Shown: piece by piece, positions 25,999 through 34,480 of the stretch
Position numbering within the stretch: position 1 is the first letter of the stretch
How the letters are laid out: every line of letters starts with the position of its first letter
NCBI RefSeq assembly: GCF_024171695.1
Contig: NZ_JAMTCF010000005.1
Span: 248,001-312,000, forward strand
From: Actinosynnema pretiosum
GTDB taxonomy: Bacteria > Actinomycetota > Actinomycetes > Mycobacteriales > Pseudonocardiaceae
DNA length: 64,000 bases
Reading direction: 5' to 3'
The notes under the pieces: model-generated
What the model was told of the DNA's origin: nothing
The model's database searches: none
What the model saw: the letters and a program-made list of their open reading frames with translations, nothing else
Made by a program: the position numbers and the translations under genes

Positions 25999-28900
25999 TC
26001 ACCCCAGCGCGTAGGCCCGGATGGTCGTCTGCGCCACCGAGAACCCGGCACCGTCCGAAGTGGACGCCCGCAGCGACGCGCACCCCGCCCCGTCCGGGTT
26101 CTGCACCGTCGCCGTCCAACCGCCCTCGCGGTCGCCCACCGGAACCGCCGCCCAGGTCGCGCCGTCGTCGAACGACACCTCCACGGTCGGCCGCGCGATC
26201 CCCGACACGTCGTCGGTCCCGTTGCGCTGCGCGTACAGCGGGATCTCGAACTCCCCGCGCGGCGCCCGGTTGCGCTCGTCCAGCTCCGGCGCGTACCGCA
26301 CCACGTGCAGCGGAACCGCCCGCAGGGCGGCGGTGCGCGCGGACGGGAAGCGCCACTCCGCGCTCACCCTCGTCGCGAGCTCCACGCCCGGCAGCCCGCC
26401 CGACTCGGCCGTCAGCACGTACTCGCCTGCCGACGCGGGCACCTCGCCCCGCAGCGACGCCGCCCCGTCCGACTCCAGCAGCACCTGCCCGTCGCGGCTC
26501 AGCGCCGTCCGCGTGCTCCGGCCGTAGAACGTGCCGTGGTGGTCCGGGTCCTGGTCGCTGTGCAGGTTCGGGGTGAACGAGACCTGGTCGCCCGAGCGGC
26601 CCGCGAACTCGGCGTCGCCGTGGCGCGACCTCGGGAAGGCCGGGCCGAGCACGCCCCGGTACCACGACTCCGCGCGCACCTCGCCCCTGCGGAACACGGT
26701 CGTCGCCGCGTCGCTCTGCGTGGCGTCGAGCTGCTCCCCGTCCGGGGACAGCAGCAGGTCCACCGCGTGCCACCACTCGACGTCCGGCGTGTAGTACAGC
26801 CGCATCACCTGCGGGACCGGTCCGCGCGCCCGCAGGGCGTGCACGGCCTGGTGGCCGTCGCCGATCGCGGCGGTGGTGGCGTCGACGCGGGCCAGGTCCT
26901 CGTCGCGCACCACCGTCGTCGGGTCCTGCGGGTAGGCGCCCGGCCTGGTCGTCCGCAGCGCGTACTGGTAGTCGCCGCCGGTGAAACCGCCGTCGCCGTC
27001 CGGCTCGGCCAGGTACGCGACCACCGACAGCGAGACGCCCTCGGCGCTGGTCCGGGACGGGGCGAGCAGCGTCTTCTCCGGCTCGTGCAGGTAGAGGGAA
27101 GTGCCGTGCTCCTTCCCGGCGACCGGCGCGGTGACCGTGATCTCCAGCGTCACCGGCGTCGCGTTCGGCTCGGCCACCTCGTAGCGCGGGCGCTCGCCGG
27201 TCCGCGCGTCCAGCTCCAGGGTCGTCGCCCCGTCGACCACGATCGCGGGCTCCACGAAGCTCGTCGTGCGGTCCCCGGTCACCACCGCGGCCTGGAGGAA
27301 GTAGGTGCCGCGCGGCAGCCTCAGCGCGGGGCCCGCGCCCGTGCCGCTGTGGTACTCACCGGTCTCCACGTCGTACAGGCCGTAGTACGCGCTGGACGTG
27401 GGCGCGCCCCCGTGGTCGATCGCGTCGACCTTCACCTCGTGCTTCTCCTCCTCGCGGTCCAGGCCGATGGGCACGCGCACCGCGTCACCCGCGAGCAGCA
27501 CACCGCTGTGCGCGCCGGTGGGGGCGTCGTCCGCCACGGCGACGGTGACGGTCGCGCTCGCCCGACCACCGGCCGGGACGGTGATCGAGGACGGGAAAAC
27601 CGTTGCCCCTCCGGGGACTTCGGCGCCGGAGGCGTCGCGCAGCACGGCGGTCAGCGGGAGAACCAGCTCCCGGTCACCGGTGTTGTGGTAGGTGACGGTG
27701 CGGGTCTGCGGCACGTCGTCGCCGTGCGGCCACGTCTGGCGCTCCAGGCTCAGGCTCGCCGGTTCCGCCAGCACCGCCGAGGTGATCGCGCGCGCGAGGT
27801 CGAGCCGTCCCGCGCCCTGCCGGAAAGCGCCGGCGCCCCTGGGATCGACGGTCGAGCCCATCAGCGCCGCCTTCAGCTGCGGCGCCCGCCAGTCCGGGTG
27901 CTGCTGGGCCAGCACCGCCGCCGCGCCCACCACGTGCGGGGTGGCCATCGACGTCCCGGACAGCGCGACGTGCGCGTCGTCCACCGGCGTGCCGATGTGC
28001 CCGTCACGCGCCTTCGCGGCCACGATGCCCACGCCGGGCGCGGTGATCTCGGGCTTGATCGCCCCGTCGCCGAGCCGGGGGCCGCGCGAGGAGCTGGTCG
28101 CGAGCACGTCGTCCCGGTCCACCGATCCCGCGGTCAGCGCCGAGGTCGCGCTGCCGGGGCTGCCGACCGAGGGCGACCTCGGCCCCGCGTTGCCCGCCGC
28201 GATCACGAACAGCGCGCCGGTCTCGGCGGTGAGCCGGTCCACCGCCAGGGACATCGGGTCGTCGGCGGCGCTGGGGGTCGGGGTGCCCAGGCTCATGTTG
28301 ACCACGTCGGCGCGGGCGGCGGCCCACTCCATCCCGGCGATGATCCCGGACTCGTCGCCGTGCCCGAAGTCGTCCAGCACCTTGCCGTTGACCAGTTCCG
28401 CGTCGGGCGCGATCCCCCGGTACCGGCCGGAACCGGTGATGGTGGAGGCGACGTGCGTGCCGTGCCCTTCCCGGTCGCCCGCGTCGGCGGTGCCGGTGAA
28501 GTTCGCCGACTCGACCACCGCACCCACCAGGTCGGGGTGCTCGGCGTCGATCCCGGTGTCCAGCACGGCGACCCGCACACCCGCGCCGGTCAGCCCCGCG
28601 CTCCAGGCGGCCGGTGCGCCGACCTGGGCGGCGCTGCGGTCGACCAGCGCGGACACCTTGCCGTCCAACCAGATCCGGCCCGGCGCGCCGTCCGAGGCGC
28701 CGCCGAGCAGCGGCTGCGACTTGGGCGCCCGGACCGCGTACCCGTCGACGCTCGGCAGCTCCTCGACCGCGTCCGCGCCCGCCAGGCGCGGCGCGGCGGA
28801 CGCGTCGGTGACGATCAGCGGGGTGCGGTCGGTGCTGCGGTCGTCGTACCCGGCCGCGATCAGCCCGGCCACGTCGAACAGCCTGCGGTCGAGCCTCCCG

Positions 28901-29247
28901 GACGCCACGTCCCGCGCCACGTCGGCCGGGATGACGTACCGGGCGTCGGCGGACCTGGTGCTGTGGAACGTGATCCGCTCCCGACCGGCGCCCGGCTCGA
29001 CGTCGACGTCGTCGCCGCGCAGGGTGACGGTGTCGCCGGTCAGCAGGGTCACCGCGCCGCTGGGGCCGGTCGGGGAGCCGGGGACGGGGTCGGGTCCCAC
29101 CGGTGGTGCGGGGGCCGCCGTCGCGGGCGAGGCCAGCACCGCCGCCGCCACCACCGCCACGAGCCCGACCGGAAGGGGGTGTCCTCCGAGCCATGCGCTC
29201 TCCTCGTTCGCGCGGCGGTCCGGACGACCGCCGTCACCGGGACCCAC
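25999..29247 (-). CDS. secreted subtilisin-like serine protease (S8)
   Basis: A 1082-residue exported protease. The catalytic triad is visible: D230 in AVLDTGID, H262 in GHGTHVAS, S433 in GTSMATPHV, with the oxyanion Asn in AAGNAGPRSP. An N-terminal hydrophobic signal (VGLVAVVAAAVLASPATA) precedes a propeptide-like region; after the catalytic domain come beta-rich segments of unknown function (about 500-1082). It resembles large actinomycete secreted S8 proteases. The start is uncertain: the GTG at 29245-29247 is the longest in-frame choice, but a much better ribosome site and ATG (29192-29194) are in another frame, separated from the signal peptide by a G5 run at 29175-29179 on the plus strand. 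Confidence 0.88.
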   Translation of the reverse strand: MGPGDGGRPDRRANEESAWLGGHPLPVGLVAVVAAAVLASPATAAPAPPVGPDPVPGSPTGPSGAVTLLTGDTVTLRGDDVDVEPGAGRERITFHSTRSADARYVIPADVARDVASGRLDRRLFDVAGLIAAGYDDRSTDRTPLIVTDASAAPRLAGADAVEELPSVDGYAVRAPKSQPLLGGASDGAPGRIWLDGKVSALVDRSAAQVGAPAAWSAGLTGAGVRVAVLDTGIDAEHPDLVGAVVESANFTGTADAGDREGHGTHVASTITGSGRYRGIAPDAELVNGKVLDDFGHGDESGIIAGMEWAAARADVVNMSLGTPTPSAADDPMSLAVDRLTAETGALFVIAAGNAGPRSPSVGSPGSATSALTAGSVDRDDVLATSSSRGPRLGDGAIKPEITAPGVGIVAAKARDGHIGTPVDDAHVALSGTSMATPHVVGAAAVLAQQHPDWRAPQLKAALMGSTVDPRGAGAFRQGAGRLDLARAITSAVLAEPASLSLERQTWPHGDDVPQTRTVTYHNTGDRELVLPLTAVLRDASGAEVPGGATVFPSSITVPAGGRASATVTVAVADDAPTGAHSGVLLAGDAVRVPIGLDREEEKHEVKVDAIDHGGAPTSSAYYGLYDVETGEYHSGTGAGPALRLPRGTYFLQAAVVTGDRTTSFVEPAIVVDGATTLELDARTGERPRYEVAEPNATPVTLEITVTAPVAGKEHGTSLYLHEPEKTLLAPSRTSAEGVSLSVVAYLAEPDGDGGFTGGDYQYALRTTRPGAYPQDPTTVVRDEDLARVDATTAAIGDGHQAVHALRARGPVPQVMRLYYTPDVEWWHAVDLLLSPDGEQLDATQSDAATTVFRRGEVRAESWYRGVLGPAFPRSRHGDAEFAGRSGDQVSFTPNLHSDQDPDHHGTFYGRSTRTALSRDGQVLLESDGAASLRGEVPASAGEYVLTAESGGLPGVELATRVSAEWRFPSARTAALRAVPLHVVRYAPELDERNRAPRGEFEIPLYAQRNGTDDVSGIARPTVEVSFDDGATWAAVPVGDREGGWTATVQNPDGAGCASLRASTSDGAGFSVAQTTIRAYALG

Positions 29248-29565
29248 TGATCCGGGGCGCGTGGGGTTGCTGTGCCGCGCGGGAGCGCTTCGGGCACAAC
29301 GGGGAATTCGGTCGAGAGGGCGCGCCGGGGGTGCGGCCGTTCGGCGGAGGCGGGGCCGGTGCGGCGGCGGGGGGAAGTCGCCGCACCGGCCCGCCCGACG
29401 CGGGTTTCCGCCGGCGCCGGGGGTGACGGGGGCGTTGCGCGTCGCGGACCCGTCGTTCGGAGATGACCGATCCGGCGGGGGCGGGGTTGCCCGTGGGGCG
29501 GGGGATTTCGCTGCGCCGCAAGGGATTGGGGCGAACGGGGGTGAGGTCGGCCGCCGTTCGGCGGG
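29248..29565. other. 318-base intergenic region
   Basis: Lies between the surface-protein pseudogene and the subtilase. Apart from the hairpin at 29353-29392 nothing is recognised. Confidence 0.5.
29353..29392 (-). terminator. 14-bp-stem terminator hairpin
   Basis: GGGCCGGTGCGGCG at 29353-29366 pairs perfectly with 29379-29392 around a 12-base loop. It lies downstream of the surface-protein relic on the minus strand. Confidence 0.7.
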
Positions 29566-30300
29566 TCAGCGGCGGCGGGGCGCGCGGTGCCGTCCCGGTG
29601 GCAACGGGCGGGTGGTCGAGAGCACGGCGGCGCCCGCCGTCATCAGCACCAGCCCGGCCAGCAGCAGGAGCCGGGCCGGGCGGCCGGTGGTGGCCAGGGG
29701 GTCTTCCGGTCGGGTGGGGAGATCATCTTGAGACGGTCAGCGCGACCCGCGCGCCGGTGATGGTCGTGCTCGCCACCGGCGTCCCGTCCGACCTCAGCAG
29801 CACCACCGCCACCGACCCCAACCGGCCGGGCTCGTCGTCGTCGATCACCCCGTCGCTGTCCGCGTCCACCCACGCCGTCTCGGTCAGCGCGCCGCATCCC
29901 GAACAGCGACCCGGTGGACGTGTACCCGTCGATCCACCGTCACGTGCGACAGCCGGTTCGGCGCGGTCACCGTGCCGCCGCCGTTCCCGGTGGTGGTCCT
30001 CCCGTCCGCGCAGGCCGCCGGGCGCGGCACGGTGATCGCGTGGTCACCGCTCTCCAGCCCCGTCACGGTGAACGTCCCGCCCGCGTCCTTCGTCGCCGTC
30101 GGGCTCACCGCGCACGCGGGCTGCTCGGCGGGCGGGCACGAGTAGCGGGTCCCCGTCACGCGCACCACCAGCCCGGCGACGCCCGGCTCCCCACCGCCCT
30201 GGGCGCCGTTGTCGTCGTCCCGGCACACCTGCCCGGTGAGCGACCCGGTGGCCGCCCGCGCGCCCGGCGGGTGGACCGGTCCGGGCGAAGTGGGCCGGTT
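29566..30300 (-). pseudogene. truncated, frameshifted LAXTG-anchored surface protein
   Basis: Reading minus-strand fragments in order: an SD-repeat B-type domain (SLTGQVCRDDDN ... GEPGVAGLVVRVTG), a second piece SHVTVD that should continue as YTSTGSLFG but changes frame twice around 29890-29930, then WVDADSDGVIDDDEPG (an EF-like DxDxDG loop), a third frame change near 29735, then DDLPTRPEDPLATTG. LATTG (29683-29697) is a class E sortase signal, followed by a hydrophobic helix and a basic tail ending RRR at the TGA 29566-29568. At least three indels disrupt the frame. There is no start: the 5' end is lost against the neighbouring ferredoxin-subunit gene. Confidence 0.8.
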
Positions 30301-30306
30301 CCAACC

Positions 30307-30810
30307 TCACCCGGTCGGGAAGCCCTGGTCGGGTGAGTCCCGCATGGCCTCGCCGCCCGCGCGGATCGCCTCGCGGATGCGCGGGTAAGTGCCGCACCGG
30401 CACACGTTCCGGATGCCGTCCAGGTCCGCGTCGGTCACCGCGCGCCCCTCGGCCGCCACCCGCCGGACCAGCGCCACCGCCGCCATGATCTGCCCCGGCT
30501 GGCAGTAGCCGCACTGGGAGACGTCCAGGTCCAGCCACGCCCGCTGCATCGGGTGCAGCCCGTCCTCGCCCGCCAGGCCCTCGATCGTGGTCACCTCGTC
30601 CTCGGGCCCCAGCGCGCCCACCGGCACCGAGCACGGCGTCACCTCCCGGCCGTTCAGGTGGCTCGTGCACGCCCTGCACACGGCGATGCCGCACCCGTAC
30701 TTCGGACCGGTGAGGCCGAGCAGGTCGCGCAGCACCCACAGCAACCGCAGGTCGTCGGGCGCGCTCACGGTCACGGGTGCGCCGTTGAGGCGGAAGGTGT
30801 GCTCGGGCAC
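30307..30810 (-). CDS. oxiA: [2Fe-2S] subunit of an OxiAB/IorAB-type molybdenum hydroxylase
   Basis: A 167-residue small subunit of the xanthine oxidase family. The plant-ferredoxin-like cluster is GCGIAVCRACTSHLNG with a further Cys in TPCSVP. The second cluster uses QCGYCQPG and RNVCRCGTYPRI. It passes electrons from the molybdopterin subunit to an external acceptor; no FAD subunit is present, as in isoquinoline 1-oxidoreductase and OxiAB. It lies 31 bases downstream of the large subunit, last in the operon with the Lcp-like genes. In Streptomyces rubber degraders oxiAB follow lcp and oxidise the aldehyde ends of isoprenoid fragments; that role is inferred here from context. Confidence 0.85.
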   Translation of the reverse strand: MPEHTFRLNGAPVTVSAPDDLRLLWVLRDLLGLTGPKYGCGIAVCRACTSHLNGREVTPCSVPVGALGPEDEVTTIEGLAGEDGLHPMQRAWLDLDVSQCGYCQPGQIMAAVALVRRVAAEGRAVTDADLDGIRNVCRCGTYPRIREAIRAGGEAMRDSPDQGFPTG

Positions 30811-30841
30811 GGGGGTCTCCTCGCGGCAGGGGGAACGGCGG

Positions 30842-33196
30842 TCACTCGGCGCCGTCGTCGGGCGGCGCGGGCACGGGCGGCACGGTCGGCTTCGGGGTGA
30901 ACGACAGCGCGCCGTGGTTGATCGGGAACACCGTCGGGTCCGTTCCCGTCGCCCGCGCGTACGCGCAGGCCACCGCCGCCATCACCGCCGGGACCCCCAG
31001 CTCGCCCGCGCCGCCCGGCGCGCGCCCCTCGCCCGGCAGCACCACCACCTCCACCTCGAACGGCGTGTTCCACTGCCGCGTGTAGGCGTAGTCGTCCCAG
31101 CTCGCCTCCAGGAAGTGCCCATCCCGCAGGTGCAGGCTGGACGTCAGCGCGAGCGCGATCCCGTCCGACGCGGCCCCGGTCAGCTGCGCCCGCAGCCCGC
31201 TCGGGTTCACCGCGAGCCCCACGTCCACCGCCACCACCACCCTGGTCACCCGAGGTCCGGTGACCGCGTCGCGCACCCGCCGGTTCACCACCTCCGGGCG
31301 GCAGTCGATCTCGACGACGACCGCGACCACCGAGTGGTACTCGGCGTGCAGCGCGATCCCCTGCGCGGTCCGCGCGGGCATCGACCGCCCCCACCCGGCG
31401 ACGTCGGCCGCCTTCAGCAGCGCGGCCCGCGCCCGCTCCTCGCGCAGCTTCGCCAGCCGGAACCGGAACGGGTCCTGCCCGAGCCTCCGCGCCAACCGGT
31501 CCACGACCAGCTCGCGCGCGCACGTCACGTCGGGCGAGTAGACGCCCCTCATGCTCCCGGTGTTGAACCCGCCGCCCGCCTCCGCCTCGCCGAGCAGCCG
31601 CGTGGTCGCCCCGAACTCGTACGGCATCGCCTGCGACAGGTGGAAGAACGTCTGCGAGAACGCCGCGTCCCCCAGCGGCAGCCGCGCGGCCATCGCGGTG
31701 AGCAGCTCGCCGAGCCCGTGCCCGAAGTCGGTGCGCACGCTCGCGTGCCGCTGCGCGTACCCGAGCACCACCGACCCCAGGTGCGACACGCGCACCCGCG
31801 AGGTCGACATCGGGTGCGCCCGGCCCTGGCGGCAGTCGTCCGCCCGGTGCCACATCAGCTTCACCGGCTTGTTCCCGAACGCCCGCGACGCCTCGGCCGC
31901 CTCCAGCGCCGCGTCGCAGAACAGCTTGCGCCCGAAGGAGCCCCCGCCCTCCACCACGTGCACGGTGACCGCGCTCGGCGGCAGCCCGAGCTTCGCGGCG
32001 ATCTCCTTCTTCGCCACGATCGGCGACTTCAGCGCCGACCACACCTCGGCCCGGTCCGCGCGCACGTCCGCGACCGCGCAGTTCGGCTCCAGCGCGCTGT
32101 TGCCCCTGAAGTGGAAGGTGAACACGTCCTCCACGGTCTGCGTCAGCGGCGGCGCGGGGCCCAGCGGCGGTTCGGCCGCGCGCAGCTCCGCCAGCACCGC
32201 CGCCTCCGACCGGGCGCCCACCGGGCCGGGGCGCCACGTCACCCGCAGCGCCCGCACGGCGTCGACGCACTGCCCGAAGGTCTGCGCCCGCACCGCGACC
32301 CCGGTCGACACCACCGCGACGTCGGTGACGCCGGGCATGGCGCGCACCTGCGCCAGGTTGTCCACAGTGGACACCCGGCCGTTGATGGTCGGCGGGCGGC
32401 ACAGCATGGTCGGCTTCGCGCCCGGCACGTCCAGGTCCATCGCGAACCTCTTGCGCCCGGTCACCGCGTCCAGCGCGTCCACGCGGGTGCGGGGCGTGCC
32501 GATGACCCGGAAGTCCGCGTCGGGCTTGAGGGTCACCGCCACCCGCGCCGTCCGGTCGGCGGCGGCGACGGCGGACAGCTCGCCGATGCCCACCCGCCTC
32601 CCGGACGGCGCGGTGACCAGTCCCCCGGAGAGGACCAGCGCGGCGGCGGGCGCGCCGAGCACGCCCGCCGCCGCGTCCAGCAGCCTGCTCCGGGCGGTCG
32701 CGGCGGCCACCCGGATCGGCAGGTACGTGGCGATGGTGGTGTTGGAACCACCGGTGAGCTGGTTGAACAGCAGCTCGGGGCGCGCGTCGGCCAGGGTGAC
32801 CCGCACCCGCTCCAGCGGCACGTCCAGCTCCTCGGCGATCAGCATCGCGGTGGAGGTGGTGACGCCCTGCCCGACCTCGGTCCTGGGCAGCGCGAACGAC
32901 ACCACGCCGTCCTGGCCCACCTCCACCGTGATCAGGTGCGCGGTGGGCAGCGCGGCGGCGGTCATCACCGAGTTCAGGTCCAGCAGCAGGTCCGCGCCGC
33001 CGACCGCGCCACCGCCGCCGCCGTCACCGACCGCACCGTCACCGGCCGCGCCGCCGTCACCGGCAGCCCGCGCCGGTGCCAGCTCCGCGCCGGCCACCAG
33101 AACCGGGGCCGCCAGCACGTACCCGAGGAACCCGCGCCGCCCGAGTCCACCGCCCCGCGCCGCGCTCTCCCGTCCCGCGCTCTCCCGCTCCACCAC
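30842..33196 (-). CDS. oxiB: molybdopterin-binding large subunit (OxiB/IorB-like), Tat-exported
   Basis: About 784 residues. The N-terminus has a twin-arginine signal (GRRGFLGYVLAAPVLVAG). The body is the IorB-type xanthine-dehydrogenase large subunit: EVGQGVTTSTAMLIAEELDV (Moco dipeptide-binding), GGGSFGRK, and near the C-terminus GELGVPAVMAAVA, where a Glu acts as catalytic base. With the [2Fe-2S] partner it would hydroxylate an aldehyde to an acid outside the cytoplasmic membrane. The start is one of two tandem GTG codons (33194-33196 or 33191-33193). It begins 11 bases after the Lcp-like gene, so they are one transcript. A general aldehyde or N-heterocycle oxidase is the alternative. Confidence 0.85.
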   Translation of the reverse strand: MVERESAGRESAARGGGLGRRGFLGYVLAAPVLVAGAELAPARAAGDGGAAGDGAVGDGGGGGAVGGADLLLDLNSVMTAAALPTAHLITVEVGQDGVVSFALPRTEVGQGVTTSTAMLIAEELDVPLERVRVTLADARPELLFNQLTGGSNTTIATYLPIRVAAATARSRLLDAAAGVLGAPAAALVLSGGLVTAPSGRRVGIGELSAVAAADRTARVAVTLKPDADFRVIGTPRTRVDALDAVTGRKRFAMDLDVPGAKPTMLCRPPTINGRVSTVDNLAQVRAMPGVTDVAVVSTGVAVRAQTFGQCVDAVRALRVTWRPGPVGARSEAAVLAELRAAEPPLGPAPPLTQTVEDVFTFHFRGNSALEPNCAVADVRADRAEVWSALKSPIVAKKEIAAKLGLPPSAVTVHVVEGGGSFGRKLFCDAALEAAEASRAFGNKPVKLMWHRADDCRQGRAHPMSTSRVRVSHLGSVVLGYAQRHASVRTDFGHGLGELLTAMAARLPLGDAAFSQTFFHLSQAMPYEFGATTRLLGEAEAGGGFNTGSMRGVYSPDVTCARELVVDRLARRLGQDPFRFRLAKLREERARAALLKAADVAGWGRSMPARTAQGIALHAEYHSVVAVVVEIDCRPEVVNRRVRDAVTGPRVTRVVVAVDVGLAVNPSGLRAQLTGAASDGIALALTSSLHLRDGHFLEASWDDYAYTRQWNTPFEVEVVVLPGEGRAPGGAGELGVPAVMAAVACAYARATGTDPTVFPINHGALSFTPKPTVPPVPAPPDDGAE

Positions 33197-33207
33197 CGCC
33201 CCCGCTC

Positions 33208-34443
33208 TCAGGACGGCCGGTTGGCGTCCGGGATCTCCAGGTGGATGGGCCGCCCCTCGCCGAAGAACAGCAGCACCACCCGCCGGATGACCTCCTCGAT
33301 CGTCCACGCGGCGGCCGGGACCAGCGGCAGCGGCAGCAGGTTCTCCCGGAACGCCACCAGCTTCGGCCACGCCGCCGCGATCACCGGCTCCCACAGCGGT
33401 TCCCGCTCCAGCCCGATCCAGTCGCCGATCTGCCCGCCGATCGTGTACCGGGAGAACGCGCCGATCAGCGGCCGGGTCAGCCCGCCGTCGACCTCGGCGA
33501 CGATGTCCAGCAGCACGTCCGCCAGCACCTTGCCCTCGGCGGTGGGCCCGAGCACCGGGTCGAGCAGCTGCCGGGACTGCGCGTACGCGGCCTCCCAGGT
33601 CGCCGGGATGTACTCGTCCGACACGCCCAGCATGTTCGCGGTGACCTGCCACAGGTGCAGGTAGGCGGCCGACTCGCTCGGCGTGATCCGCACGCCCCAC
33701 TCCAGCATCTTGCGCATCACGTGCGTCGGAAGGCTGTGCCAGGTGACGAGGATGTCGGCCTGGCTGATGGGAATCCGCTGCCCACCGCTGGTCTCCGACC
33801 ACCCCGGCGACTTCGGCAGCAGGTGCCGCACGGCCGCGTGCACCAGCCGGGTCTTCACCGCCGTCACGACCATCGTGCCCTGAGGCCGGTACGCGTCCAG
33901 GTCGCCCACGTCGTAGCCGAGCTTCGCGGTCTTGGCCACGCGGTCCTTCATGTCCGCGCCGCCCTTGGAGTAGTAGACCGCGCGCGCCTCCCTCGGGATG
34001 GCCGTGCTCATCAGCCCGCTGCCCAGCCCGTACAGCACCCCGGTGTAGATGCCCCGGTTCACGCTGAACCGCGCGCCCGCGTCGAGCTTCGCCGTCTCCG
34101 CCCACGACGGCATCCGCCGCGCGTGCTCCATGAAGTCCCGCAGGTCCGACGGCAACCCCGCAGGCAACGCCTGGTCGTTGCGCTGCCAGCCGCGCAGCAG
34201 CTGGTTCACGCGGGGCACGTCGCCCCGGTCGATCACGGCGGCCAGCACCGGATCGGCCTCCTCGTCCCACAACCACTGCGGGTCCACGCCCGCGGCGGCC
34301 CCAGGCGCCGCCCCCGCCACCGACTGGTCCGGTGACCAGGTCCACGCGGGCCTGGCCGCCGCGGACGGCGTCACGCCGAACGCGGTCAGCGCGCCCAGCG
34401 CCCCGCCGGTCATCATCAACTTGCGCCTGCTGACGTCACTCAT
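33208..34443 (-). CDS. lcp2: latex-clearing-protein (Lcp)-like oxygenase, second paralogue
   Basis: A 411-residue MpaB/Lcp-family (DUF2236) oxygenase with a Tat signal (SRRKLMMTGGALGALTAFG). The family core is clear: KTRLVHAAVRHLLP, SQADILVTWHSLP (candidate heme-ligand His), YLHLWQVTANMLGVSDEY. Lcp enzymes are secreted b-type cytochromes that cleave cis-1,4-polyisoprene double bonds to keto-aldehyde oligomers. I did not verify the full heme-pocket residue set by alignment. The ATG is at 34441-34443 with GAGGAG upstream. It is about two-thirds identical by eye to its neighbour at 34481-35710, which indicates tandem duplication. Confidence 0.87.
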   Translation of the reverse strand: MSDVSRRKLMMTGGALGALTAFGVTPSAAARPAWTWSPDQSVAGAAPGAAAGVDPQWLWDEEADPVLAAVIDRGDVPRVNQLLRGWQRNDQALPAGLPSDLRDFMEHARRMPSWAETAKLDAGARFSVNRGIYTGVLYGLGSGLMSTAIPREARAVYYSKGGADMKDRVAKTAKLGYDVGDLDAYRPQGTMVVTAVKTRLVHAAVRHLLPKSPGWSETSGGQRIPISQADILVTWHSLPTHVMRKMLEWGVRITPSESAAYLHLWQVTANMLGVSDEYIPATWEAAYAQSRQLLDPVLGPTAEGKVLADVLLDIVAEVDGGLTRPLIGAFSRYTIGGQIGDWIGLEREPLWEPVIAAAWPKLVAFRENLLPLPLVPAAAWTIEEVIRRVVLLFFGEGRPIHLEIPDANRPS

Positions 34444-34480
34444 GTCCGGAACTCCTCGTCGAGCCCACTGGTGCCGGCGG

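Noticed and set aside
28004-29194. 396-codon minus frame starting at the best ribosome site near the subtilase
   Set aside because: Apart from its start it is an Arg-rich shadow of the protease; treated as evidence for a frameshift instead.
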